DNA from: Sulfotelmatobacter sp963723135
GTDB lineage: Bacteria; Acidobacteriota; Terriglobia; Terriglobales; Acidobacteriaceae
Direction of reading: 5' to 3'
DNA length: 64,000 bases
NCBI GenBank assembly: GCA_963723135.1
Contig: CAVRPN010000004.1
Coordinates: forward strand, 1 to 64,000
Of the stretch, positions 35,112-43,095 are shown piece after piece. The position numbers and the translations under genes were made by a program. Position 1 is the stretch's first letter. Every line of letters starts with the position of its first letter. The notes under the pieces are model-generated. The model was not told the origin of the DNA and did not search any database. It saw only the letters and a list, made by a program, of their open reading frames with translations.

Positions 35112-36461
35112 ATGGACACGCGCCTCATCTTCATTCATTTGTTGCTCAAGCTGGGTGTCGCTGCCGCTGTGTCCAGCACGCTGGTCCGCTCTAAAGAATT
35201 CAAGTCGCTGTTGTTTCGTGAAGAGCGCACACTGCGGCAGAAGATTTACCTGGTGTTGTGGATTGCTCTGCCCATCACGGTCGGAGTGTGGATTCGTTTT
35301 TCCGCCAAGAGCTTCCTGGCGGGCGACCTCAGCTTTGAGACTGCGCTTTTGCTGGGCGTGATCGGCGGCCGCTGGGCCGGCTCGCTCGGCGGTGTCCTGC
35401 TGGCGCTTCCGGCGCTCCTGCATGGCGAATGGGGCGCTCTGCCCTTTAACCTGATGTCTGGTTTCATCGCCGGCCAGTTGCGCACCATGGCGCTCGATAA
35501 AGACGATATCTGGTCGTTCTCCCCGTTCATCGATCTCAGCATCTACCGGCTCATCCGTCGCAACTTGCCCAAGCCGCACCTGTTCGACTGGCAGATCATG
35601 TTCTTCACCACGGCCGTGGGGCTGCGCTTTGTTCAGATGGAGTTGTCGCGCTATTTTCCACATTCCGTCTTTGCTATCGAGAGCAGCAACCTGTGGGTAG
35701 AGGCCGCTATCTACGCAGCCTCCGTCATGGCAGTTGGAATTGAACTGAAGATTTTCAACAGCGTGCGGATTCAGATCAAGCTGGAGGAACAGGAACGTCT
35801 TCTCTTGCACGCGCGCATGGAAGCGCTACAGAACCAGATCAATCCCCACTTTCTGTTCAACACCCTGAATTCCATTTCCTCGCTGGTGCGTTTTGATCCC
35901 GAAGCCGCGCGAGAATTGATCTCCAAACTGGCCACCATTCTGCGGCGGCTGCTCAACAGCGCGGACTCGTTTGTTCCGCTGCGCGAGGAAGTCGAGTTCA
36001 TCGACAATTATCTCGATATCGAGGTGGTCCGCTTCGGACGCGACAAATTGCAGGTGGTGAAAGATCTCGACCCCGGTTCCCTGGATGTGATGGTCCCCAG
36101 CATGCTGTTGCAGCCTTTGGTAGAGAACTCCATCAAGCACGGGCTTTCGTCCAAGGTGGAAGGCGGCAGTATTTTCCTGCGCAGTCGCTTGTCCGACTCC
36201 AGATTGATCATCGAGGTCGAAGACAACGGGGTGGGGATGGCCGCGACTCAAGTGGTGCAATCGGGAAACTGGCAGGGTGCGGGGATCGGCATGGCCAACG
36301 TCTCAGAGCGCTTGCAGGTGCTCTACGGGGACACGGCGCGCATCACCATCGACAGCCATGAGGGGAAGGGAACGCTGGTGCGAATTCGGCTGCCTCTGCT
36401 TCAAGCCGCCGGAGCCGTTCCGGAAGCCTTCTACGAGGAGCCTTCCAGAACACGCCGGTAG
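35112..36461 (+). CDS. LytS-type sensor histidine kinase
   Basis: 449-residue inner-membrane kinase. The N-terminal half (1-215) has about six hydrophobic helices, including LAGDLSFETALLLGVIGGRW in the style of the 5TM-LYT receptor. PF06580-type kinase motifs follow: ALQNQINPHFLFNTLNSISS with the phospho-His, then VEFIDNYLDIEVVRFGRDKL, and an ATPase part with LLQPLVENSIKHGLSSK, VEDNGVGM and GAGIGMANVSERLQVLYG. No LytTR response regulator lies beside it, so the partner is elsewhere. Its last 31 bases overlap the end of bshA on the other strand. Confidence 0.9.
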   Translation: MDTRLIFIHLLLKLGVAAAVSSTLVRSKEFKSLLFREERTLRQKIYLVLWIALPITVGVWIRFSAKSFLAGDLSFETALLLGVIGGRWAGSLGGVLLALPALLHGEWGALPFNLMSGFIAGQLRTMALDKDDIWSFSPFIDLSIYRLIRRNLPKPHLFDWQIMFFTTAVGLRFVQMELSRYFPHSVFAIESSNLWVEAAIYAASVMAVGIELKIFNSVRIQIKLEEQERLLLHARMEALQNQINPHFLFNTLNSISSLVRFDPEAARELISKLATILRRLLNSADSFVPLREEVEFIDNYLDIEVVRFGRDKLQVVKDLDPGSLDVMVPSMLLQPLVENSIKHGLSSKVEGGSIFLRSRLSDSRLIIEVEDNGVGMAATQVVQSGNWQGAGIGMANVSERLQVLYGDTARITIDSHEGKGTLVRIRLPLLQAAGAVPEAFYEEPSRTRR

Positions 36462-37573
36462 AACGCTTCGTACTCCGGAACGATCTTGCTGGAGCAAAAA
36501 CGCGCCTTCGCTACCGCGCGCGCCTGCTTGCCCATCGCGCGCAGACGGCTCTCGTCGCCGAGAAGTTCGATGGCGTAGCGCGCCATCGTTTCTACGTCGC
36601 CCACCTCGGCCAGGTAGCCACTCACGCCGTGCTCGATCACCTCCGGCACACCGCCAGCCCGGGTGGCAATCGGAACCACCTCGCAGGCCATACCTTCCAG
36701 AGCGGCTAGCCCAAAGGATTCCAGTTCGCTCGGCATCAGCATGATGTCGGCAATTCCCAACTGGTCCTGCACCTGATCCTGCTTGCCGAGGAACAGGACG
36801 TCTTCGTGGATACCTTTCTGTACGGCCAGCCATTCCGCCACCGAACGGTCCGGGCCGTCGCCGATCAACAGCAGTCTTGCCGGAATCTGCTTGCGCACGC
36901 GATCGAAGACCTCGATCACGTCGGGGACCCGTTTCACCGGTCGAAAATTGGAAAGATGCACCAGGATGCGCTCATTCTTGGGCGCATACTCGGCGCGCAA
37001 CTCGGCAAGATTGGAAGGCCGGCAATATACATCGCAATTGACCGAATTGTAGATCACTTCAATCCGCTTCTTCACGTCGAACACGCGCATCGTGCGATCA
37101 CGCAGGTAGTTGGAGATCGCGGTGACCCCGTCGCTCTGGTCAATGGAATAGCGGGTGATGGGCAGGTAGGAGCGGTCGAGGCCTACCAGCGTGATGTCGG
37201 TGCCGTGCAAGGTGGTCACGAACGGGAGACGGCGCCCCCGCGGACCCTCCGCCAGCATCTGGCGCGCCAGCAGCGCGCTCACAGAATGCGGAATCGCGTA
37301 GTGCACGTGCAGCAAATCTATGTCGTACAACTGGGAGACTTCGGCCATGCGCGTGGCCAGCGCCAGGTCATAAGGAGGGTAATCGAACAGCGGATACCGA
37401 GAAACCTCGACCTCGTGATAATGAATGTTGGGCTCCTGGCCCCGCAACCGGATGGGCTGGGCATAGGAGATGAAATGAATCTCGTGGCCGCGCTGCGCCA
37501 GTTCGAGGCCCAGTTCCGTGGCGACCACGCCGCTGCCGCCGTATGTGGGATAACAGGTGATCCCGATCTTCAT
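36431..37573 (-). CDS. bshA: N-acetyl-alpha-D-glucosaminyl L-malate synthase
   Basis: First enzyme of bacillithiol synthesis: a GT4 transferase joining GlcNAc from UDP-GlcNAc to L-malate. 380 residues, the usual length. The start MKIGITCYPTYGGSGVVATE is highly characteristic, followed by GHEIHFISYAQPIRL, HVHYAIPHSVSALLARQML, FVTTLHGTDITLVG and the donor-binding half with HLSNFRPVKRVPDVIEVFDR, LLLIGDGPDRS and MPSELESFGLAALEGMACEV. bshC lies at the other end of the window; the middle-step deacetylase is not seen. The gene is transcribed alone, convergent with the LytS-type kinase gene and overlapping it. Confidence 0.95.
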   Translation of the reverse strand: MKIGITCYPTYGGSGVVATELGLELAQRGHEIHFISYAQPIRLRGQEPNIHYHEVEVSRYPLFDYPPYDLALATRMAEVSQLYDIDLLHVHYAIPHSVSALLARQMLAEGPRGRRLPFVTTLHGTDITLVGLDRSYLPITRYSIDQSDGVTAISNYLRDRTMRVFDVKKRIEVIYNSVNCDVYCRPSNLAELRAEYAPKNERILVHLSNFRPVKRVPDVIEVFDRVRKQIPARLLLIGDGPDRSVAEWLAVQKGIHEDVLFLGKQDQVQDQLGIADIMLMPSELESFGLAALEGMACEVVPIATRAGGVPEVIEHGVSGYLAEVGDVETMARYAIELLGDESRLRAMGKQARAVAKARFCSSKIVPEYEAFYRRVLEGSS

Positions 37574-37686
37574 CCTGCGAGGTCTGTCCTTTCTCTTCGG
37601 TTTGTGGATTCGATGGCTGGGATGGGCTGCGGATGCAGATTTTACACGTCAGGCAAGGATTCCGCGAACTGTACCAGACGATCGGG

Positions 37687-38364
37687 TTATTCCGAGGGTT
37701 TGTGGCCTTGCGCAGAGATGCTCGGATCCATCTTGTCGAGGAAGGCCTGAAAACGCTTCTTGGCCTCGTCGGTCAGACCCGTAAACTCTACGCCCATGCC
37801 AACGCCGGGATCGCGGGTGCGGATCGTGGCAGAAGTCAAAACTCGTTCCTGGTCGATCCAGAACTCGGCTTTGAGTGTCGTGCCCATATGCAGCGGCATG
37901 ACCGTCTCAACGTAACAACCGTTGCCACTGATGTCGGTGGCATTCAAGCGCATCGGCGTGTTTACGCGTTCGTCTCGCAGTTCCAGCGGAAAAGAGATCT
38001 TGTGACGCATAAAGCGCCGGCGATTGTCGTGGCGCGGAGCCGGCACGCTGGACTTTACTTCCGCCGGCAACTGCGAAAGCCAGGGGCACTCCTGGTCGAC
38101 CACCAGCTGAACACCCACCTGGATTTTCTTCAGTCCGCCGGCATCAGTCACCCAAATGACCTTGCAGCGAGCTTTCTTGGCTTCGTACTGAACTCCGATG
38201 ACGTCCCCAACCTTCAACTGATGCTCCAGCCCATGGATGCAGGCGCCGGTGGCGCTCACATTTTGTGCCATGGCATTCTGGAAGAAGGGTTGGTCGTCAG
38301 CCCCCATGCCCCACACACGTACGCGCAAGTCCAGGGTCGCACGCGGGGCTGCGCCGGAAGACAT
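37687..38364 (-). CDS. Double PilZ-domain protein
   Basis: 225 residues with two PilZ-like units. The C-terminal unit (about 120-210) has both halves of the cyclic-di-GMP site: RRRFMRHKISFPLELR, giving RxxxR, and LNATDISGNGCYVET, giving DxSxxG. The N-terminal unit (about 5-95) keeps NVSATGACIHG but has no RxxxR, so it probably does not bind the ligand. The ATG at 38364 is chosen for GGAG nine bases upstream; a longer frame begins at 38394. The output is unknown. Such proteins alter motility, adhesion or polysaccharide output when cyclic-di-GMP rises, and a polysaccharide locus begins 1.3 kb away. Confidence 0.85.
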   Translation of the reverse strand: MSSGAAPRATLDLRVRVWGMGADDQPFFQNAMAQNVSATGACIHGLEHQLKVGDVIGVQYEAKKARCKVIWVTDAGGLKKIQVGVQLVVDQECPWLSQLPAEVKSSVPAPRHDNRRRFMRHKISFPLELRDERVNTPMRLNATDISGNGCYVETVMPLHMGTTLKAEFWIDQERVLTSATIRTRDPGVGMGVEFTGLTDEAKKRFQAFLDKMDPSISAQGHKPSE

Positions 38365-38452
38365 CCAGTCAAACTCCTGCCGAGCAAGAATCAACCATAA
38401 ATATACTCTCGGCGAGAGATTCTTAATGTTACCAAGGTAATTCGGCGGCTCT

Positions 38453-39352
38453 CTACGATGCGGACGAGGAGGTGAGATCGCGGTAAGAAATCAGCTCGAT
38501 GCCTTCTTGCATAAGCAGTTCTCGCGCATCCGGCATGGTGAGGACGCGAAGCTCAGTCTCCCGCGACTGGCGGAGGCGCGTCTTGGCGGAGCGCAGTTCT
38601 TCGTCGTTGTAGCCGGGGTGACAGACGAATTCCCATGTGCCCTCGGGAATCGATTCCGCAATGGCGCGGAACAGTCTCTCGTTGAGTGCTCCGGTCACAA
38701 CGATTCCCAGTGTTCCGTCCGGAGTCACAAAGCCTTCCCTTTTCGCCGCCGCAAGGAAGCCCTCGGCAAACCGGCGCAACATGTGTACTTCCGCGTAGCG
38801 CGTCCACAGTCGGGGGCGGGTGAGGAGGTGCTGGGAACGCAGCGGTCTGCGCGGGCCAAACGGATTGCGAACCGCGCGCACGCCACAGGACCGGGCGGCT
38901 CGTAACAATGGCCTCAATACCTGGGGGAACAAATGGGTGTGCTTATGGGTGTCGACGTGTGAAACGAGGATGCCGGCCGACTGGATCTTTCGAATCTGGG
39001 CAACGCTCTCCGCTTCGATCTGGTCAGGATTGAGACGACCGGCGAAGGCTCGTACCGCGAAAGACTTTATCCCGTTGCGAAAATGCGACGTGGCAGAAGC
39101 CCCGGCTATTTTGGATGACAAGGTGGGAATCTGCCGCGCATCGAGCACTGGCTCGCCGTCGATCAAAACGACATGGCAACCCACGCTCAGATTCGGAACA
39201 GATCGGGCCATCCGGATCGCTTCGGCGAAGGCCCGGCCGTTGGCCATGAGCGTCGACGAAGTCACCACCCCGCGTGAGTGAGCCTCGACAATCGCGCGAT
39301 TCACGCCCGCGGTAAAACCAAAATCATCCGCATTCACGATGAGCCGGCGCAC
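38453..39352 (-). CDS. ChbG/HpnK family carbohydrate deacetylase
   Basis: 299 residues of the YdjC fold. The metal site is visible: RRLIVNADDFGFTAGVNRAI with Asp-Asp, and ILVSHVDTHKHTHLFPQVLR with the His pair. A further VVTSSTLMANGRAF and a late WEFVCHPGYNDEELRS match both ChbG (chitooligosaccharide monodeacetylase) and HpnK (hopanoid-associated deacetylase). No hopanoid or chitobiose gene is nearby, so the substrate stays open. It is not of the LmbE/PIG-L fold and so is not a BshB. It stands alone on the minus strand between the PilZ gene and tRNA-Val. Confidence 0.87.
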   Translation of the reverse strand: MRRLIVNADDFGFTAGVNRAIVEAHSRGVVTSSTLMANGRAFAEAIRMARSVPNLSVGCHVVLIDGEPVLDARQIPTLSSKIAGASATSHFRNGIKSFAVRAFAGRLNPDQIEAESVAQIRKIQSAGILVSHVDTHKHTHLFPQVLRPLLRAARSCGVRAVRNPFGPRRPLRSQHLLTRPRLWTRYAEVHMLRRFAEGFLAAAKREGFVTPDGTLGIVVTGALNERLFRAIAESIPEGTWEFVCHPGYNDEELRSAKTRLRQSRETELRVLTMPDARELLMQEGIELISYRDLTSSSAS

Positions 39353-39440
39353 TGCGCCAGTCTAGCAGGGGAAAAGTCATCCGGTGCTTGATGGGCTGTC
39401 AGATCGTGGCCGCTGCTTGCGGAAGTCAGGACTTCAAGTT

Positions 39441-39470
39441 TTGACCGATTTTTCGTTACTCACGTATACT
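39441..39470 (+). promoter_or_regulatory. Putative promoter of tRNA-Val
   Basis: TTGACC (39441-39446), 18 bases, TATACT (39465-39470). Transcription would start about 84 bases before the tRNA, leaving a 5' leader for RNase P. Confidence 0.6.
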
Positions 39471-39560
39471 CACAGGGTCGCGGTTCGCGCGCATGCCCCT
39501 CCTCGAGTTCCGACCAGCGTGGCACTTGCCCGAGGGATCGGGCCGCATGAAGTCACGAGG

Positions 39561-39637
39561 GGGCGGTTAGCTCAGATGGTTAGAGCGCCTGCCTTACAAG
39601 CAGGAGGTCGCAGGTTCGAGTCCTGCACTGCCCACCA
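39561..39637 (+). tRNA. tRNA-Val (anticodon UAC)
   Basis: 77 bases with CCA encoded. The acceptor stem GGGCGGT pairs with ACTGCCC (one G-U). The D-arm includes TAGCTCAGATGGTTAGAGC. The anticodon stem-loop CCTGC-CTTACAA-GCAGG gives UAC, which reads valine GUA/GUG codons. The T-arm is GCAGG-TTCGAGT-CCTGC, and discriminator A precedes CCA at 39635-39637. Confidence 0.97.
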
Positions 39638-39708
39638 AGATACGCAGATTCAACAGGTTATCGAGATTCCTTCAAGTGGCAAAAGATGGAGTCATGTAAG
39701 CATTGGCC

Positions 39709-40488
39709 TCAGCGAACGAACTTGTATCCAATGCTATGCACGGTTCGAATGTGGATGGGGCGGTGGGGATCTCTTTCCAGCTTCTGCCGAAGTTTCAGGA
39801 TATGAGTGTCTGTGGTGCGGGTGTCAGGGTTGCCTTTGTAACCCCAGACCTTTCTCAGTAACTCAGCACGTGTAATAACGAAGTCGGCGTTCTGAATAAG
39901 AAAGCGAAGAGTCTTGAACTCGCAGGCCGTCAAGGCGACAGGCGTGCCGTCGCGGGTCACCTCCACTCGATCGAGATCTACGACAATGCCGTCAAAACAG
40001 ATTGAATTTGTCGTCTCCAGCCTGCCCGTGTGACGCAGGGCCACGCGAACCCGCGCCAGAAGTTCCCGAGGACTAAAAGGCTTGGTTACAAAGTCGTCTG
40101 CACCCAACTCCAGCAACAAAACCTTGTCGGAGACGTCACTGGAGGCGCTGACGACAATGATCGGCACTGACGGCTTTTCCGCTTTAACTCTTCGACACAG
40201 GTCTTTTCCGGAGAGTTTGGGGAGGCTCAGGTCCAGAAGGATAGCGGAAGGAGCGGCGCCGTGAAAACTGTCCAGAGCCGCTTCACCGTCCGCCTGAATC
40301 TCGACCGCAAATCCCGCGCCTGCAAACAGGCGCTTTAGTGCTCTTTGGACGGCGGGGTCGTCTTCGACGACCAAAATGCGGCCCACGGAGTTCGCCGATC
40401 GGACCGGTGCTGAGCCTTGACTGAGGGTTCGTTGGTATTCTCCCCAGTTGCCGGCGGGCAAAATTGTTGTGGGTCTGCTTGGACTCAT
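39709..40488 (-). CDS. OmpR/PhoB-family response regulator at the end of the polysaccharide operon
   Basis: 259 residues. A 33-residue polar N-terminus precedes the receiver (about 35-150): RILVVEDDPAVQRALKRLFA, phospho-Asp in SAILLDLSLPKLSGKDLCRR, IIVVSASSDVS and Lys in DFVTKPFSPRELLARVRVAL. The winged helix (about 165-258) has LTACEFKTLRFLIQNADFVI, the recognition helix region DTRTTDTHILKLRQKLERDP and VHSIGYKFVR. The start at 40488 avoids a 46-residue extension that overlaps the upstream gene. It begins 13 bases after the dehydratase gene, so it is probably read with the polysaccharide genes and may control them. No kinase gene is adjacent. Confidence 0.9.
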   Translation of the reverse strand: MSPSRPTTILPAGNWGEYQRTLSQGSAPVRSANSVGRILVVEDDPAVQRALKRLFAGAGFAVEIQADGEAALDSFHGAAPSAILLDLSLPKLSGKDLCRRVKAEKPSVPIIVVSASSDVSDKVLLLELGADDFVTKPFSPRELLARVRVALRHTGRLETTNSICFDGIVVDLDRVEVTRDGTPVALTACEFKTLRFLIQNADFVITRAELLRKVWGYKGNPDTRTTDTHILKLRQKLERDPHRPIHIRTVHSIGYKFVR

Positions 40489-40501
40489 CTGGAAACACCC
40501 A

Positions 40502-42403
40502 TCAAGCGGTTCTACGCCGCTCAGGCGCAGACCAGGCTTCTTCTTCGCCGTTCGTCCTGGACTCGTTATCCGGCAGGTAGGAGTATTCCGGAATAATTTC
40601 ATTGATTTTGGTACGGATTGTGTCACTCCCGTTCAGGAACAAAGTGGCTTCCAGTTCTTCCAACTCGCCGGCAAGGGTGTTCCAGTCTTGCCGTGGACCC
40701 CGCGCCCGCTTGATCTTGGGAAACGATGTTTGATCGACTTCTTCGTTCTGATAGAAGAGCTCCTCGATGAGTTTTTCTCCCGGCCGTAAGCCGGTAAACT
40801 GGATCTTGACTTGTTTCTCATGTCGGCCCGAGAGTCTGATCAGGGTTCGAACCAATTCCAGGATTGGGAGTGGCTGTCCCATTTCGAGCACGAGCGTATC
40901 TCCCTTCTCGCCGATTACAGACCCCTGGAGGACCAGCGAGACCGCTTCACGGATGGTCATAAAGAAGCGCTTTATCTCAGGGTGGGTGACGGTGAGAGGT
41001 TCATTGTTTCGGAGTTGCCGCTGGAGCACCGGAATGACGCTGCCATTCGATCCCAAAACATTGCCGAAGCGGACGGACAGGCAACGCATCCCATCGGTCG
41101 GCTGATGAGCAATGATGAGTTCACCGATCCGCTTGGTCGCGCCCATCACATTGCAAGGGTTCACGGCCTTGTCGGAGGAGATGAGGACAAAGGTTTTACA
41201 TTCACTCTCGCGCCCTACATCGAGAAGGCTCATGAGTCCGAATACGTTGTTCTGCACGGCTTCAGGCACATTCTCTTCCATCAGCGGCACGTGTTTGTAG
41301 GCAGCCGCATGGAATATTGTTTCGGGACGACTCTCCTGGAAGATACGTTCCATCCGCTTGCGATCTCCCGTGTCGGCCACGTGACATCGTAGAGCTGTTC
41401 CACCCCCACGCGGGAGTAACTCGCGGTCCAGATAAAAGATTCCCGTTTCGTTCTGGTCGACGCATACCAGAATTCGAGGCTCGTGCTCGAGAATCTGACG
41501 GCATAGTTCGGAGCCGATAGAACCCGCCGCCCCCGTCACCAGCACGGAGTGCCCATAAATCGAGCTTCGGACTGATTGCAGATCGATTTCTACAGGATCC
41601 CTCCCCAAGAGATCTTCCACGTCCACGTCCCGGAAATTGCTGATGCTGACCCTCTGCGCGATCACGTCCCGCAGAGCGGGCACAGTTCGGAATTTCAGGG
41701 CGGTGCGCTCGCACACTTCCACAAAACGCTGCATCTGCCTGGGAGAAGCCGAGGGCACTGCAATGAGCACCTCGTCGATCGGGTAGGTATTCATCAACTC
41801 CGGAAGCTGATCGACAGTTCCAAGGACCGGGATGTCTTCGATTCTTAGCCCGATCTTGGAGCGATCGTCGTCCACGTACCCGATCGGAACGTACTCGCTT
41901 CCAGGCCGCCCGATTTCGCGAACTACAGTTTGCGCCCCAATTCCTGCCCCGATGAGGAGTACCTTCTTTGAAGCTGTCAGGTCCTGACGAACCGATTCGG
42001 CCAAAACACGGGAGAAAATGCGGACTCCAACCAGAATTCCGGCGGTCAGGAGGGGTTCCAAGACATAGACCGTTCGGGGAAAACTCGCTGCGCGCAGAAC
42101 ATAGCGCATGACCAGGATAAATATTACGGAACCAGACAACACAGACTTCGCCACATCAAGCGTGTCGCTCAATCCCGTGTACCGCCACCAACCGTGAAGC
42201 AACCCGAAGCTGGCGATCGCCGCCATTCGAATCAAAATGAGGAGGCATGCTGCCGAGAAGAGCAAACGTCGGTCGGGCAGCGTGAAATCGAATTTTAAGA
42301 ACCAGGCCAGCATGAGCGATACTAAGATCAACATGGCTTGAAACAGGCCAACAAACCACGAGTTCTTGTGCAAAAGAGCCTGTGCGAGACTAATGATTTT
42401 CAT
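40502..42403 (-). CDS. UDP-GlcNAc-type 4,6-dehydratase, membrane-anchored (WbpM/PglF/CapD-like)
   Basis: 633-residue enzyme that makes a 4-keto-6-deoxy nucleotide sugar. The first about 130 residues hold four helices. Two nucleotide-binding folds follow: KVLLIGAGIGAQTVVREIG (about 150) and the catalytic SDR fold HSVLVTGAAGSIGSELCRQI (about 290). The active site has Ser in TFVLISSDKAVNP, Met in NVMGATKRIGELI and Lys in the same segment. This is the SMK form typical of WbpM/FlaA1/PglF, which carry Met in place of Tyr. Length and layout fit PglF/WbpM. The keto sugar could be the substrate of the DegT aminotransferase at 43-44 kb. Confidence 0.92.
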   Translation of the reverse strand: MKIISLAQALLHKNSWFVGLFQAMLILVSLMLAWFLKFDFTLPDRRLLFSAACLLILIRMAAIASFGLLHGWWRYTGLSDTLDVAKSVLSGSVIFILVMRYVLRAASFPRTVYVLEPLLTAGILVGVRIFSRVLAESVRQDLTASKKVLLIGAGIGAQTVVREIGRPGSEYVPIGYVDDDRSKIGLRIEDIPVLGTVDQLPELMNTYPIDEVLIAVPSASPRQMQRFVEVCERTALKFRTVPALRDVIAQRVSISNFRDVDVEDLLGRDPVEIDLQSVRSSIYGHSVLVTGAAGSIGSELCRQILEHEPRILVCVDQNETGIFYLDRELLPRGGGTALRCHVADTGDRKRMERIFQESRPETIFHAAAYKHVPLMEENVPEAVQNNVFGLMSLLDVGRESECKTFVLISSDKAVNPCNVMGATKRIGELIIAHQPTDGMRCLSVRFGNVLGSNGSVIPVLQRQLRNNEPLTVTHPEIKRFFMTIREAVSLVLQGSVIGEKGDTLVLEMGQPLPILELVRTLIRLSGRHEKQVKIQFTGLRPGEKLIEELFYQNEEVDQTSFPKIKRARGPRQDWNTLAGELEELEATLFLNGSDTIRTKINEIIPEYSYLPDNESRTNGEEEAWSAPERRRTA

Positions 42404-42453
42404 TTTGATTCAATGAAATTGCTGGAAATGAAGGAACGCGGACTGGACGGAGG

Positions 42454-43095
42454 CTAGTTGATCAAGCCGAGAACAGTTTGTGCCAAAATCCCAATGTCCG
42501 ACAAGAAGGTCCGCCGTTTCTGATAATCCAGCGAGAGCTTGAGCTTGGCAGGAAGAATCTTCTCCACGTACTCCCCTTCTATTCCGCTGACCGGAAGCAT
42601 GTCATCTTCGCGCCGGTAGGCCAGGGTTGCGGGATCAGTTATTCCCGGGCGCTCCTGCAAGATCACGGCATACTGCGAGCGGAACATCTGTACATACCGT
42701 TCCACCTCGGGGCGAGCCCCCACTAACTGCATGTCACCTTTCAGGACGTTGAGCAATTGTGGAAACTCATCGAGCTTGTATCGCCGCAACCATCGCCCCA
42801 CACGCGTCTCGCGGGAATCTCCGGGAGCGGTAAGCAAACCATCGCGGTCAGCTCCGGTAACCATGCTGCGAAATTTGCAAACGCGGAAGCACCGGAAATT
42901 CCTGCCGATACGCACCTGCTTGTAAAACACGGGGCCGCCATCGTCGAACTTGATCGCCAGCGCGATCACGCAGAACAAGGGCGAGAGAAGGAATAACCCC
43001 ATCACAGCGCACAACACATCGAAGGCGCGATCGAGTGCACCAATCCTTTGAGGAACAGCACAGCATTCCCGCGCGACTTCCCGTCCTTTAGACAC
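42454..43095 (-). CDS. Phosphoglycosyl transferase (PglC/WcaJ catalytic domain)
   Basis: Transfers a sugar phosphate from a UDP-sugar to undecaprenyl phosphate, starting the repeat unit on the cytosolic face. About 213 residues, the short monotopic form: one re-entrant N-terminal helix (DVLCAVMGLFLLSPLFCVIA), VFYKQVRIGRNFRCFRVCKF, RSMVTGADRDG, the catalytic Asp-Glu in YKLDEFPQLLNVLKGDM and LVGARPEVERYV. The start is uncertain. The open frame reaches a TTG at 43143, while the GTG at 43095 overlaps the upstream gene by only 8 bases and is preferred. The neighbouring dehydratase and aminotransferase suggest an amino-deoxy sugar as first sugar. Confidence 0.9.
   Translation of the reverse strand: MSKGREVARECCAVPQRIGALDRAFDVLCAVMGLFLLSPLFCVIALAIKFDDGGPVFYKQVRIGRNFRCFRVCKFRSMVTGADRDGLLTAPGDSRETRVGRWLRRYKLDEFPQLLNVLKGDMQLVGARPEVERYVQMFRSQYAVILQERPGITDPATLAYRREDDMLPVSGIEGEYVEKILPAKLKLSLDYQKRRTFLSDIGILAQTVLGLIN

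Noticed and set aside
38453..39352. Idea that this deacetylase is the missing BshB of the bacillithiol route
   Set aside because: BshB enzymes have the LmbE/PIG-L fold with AHPDD; this protein has the ChbG/YdjC pattern NADDFG with HxDTHxHxH, a different family.
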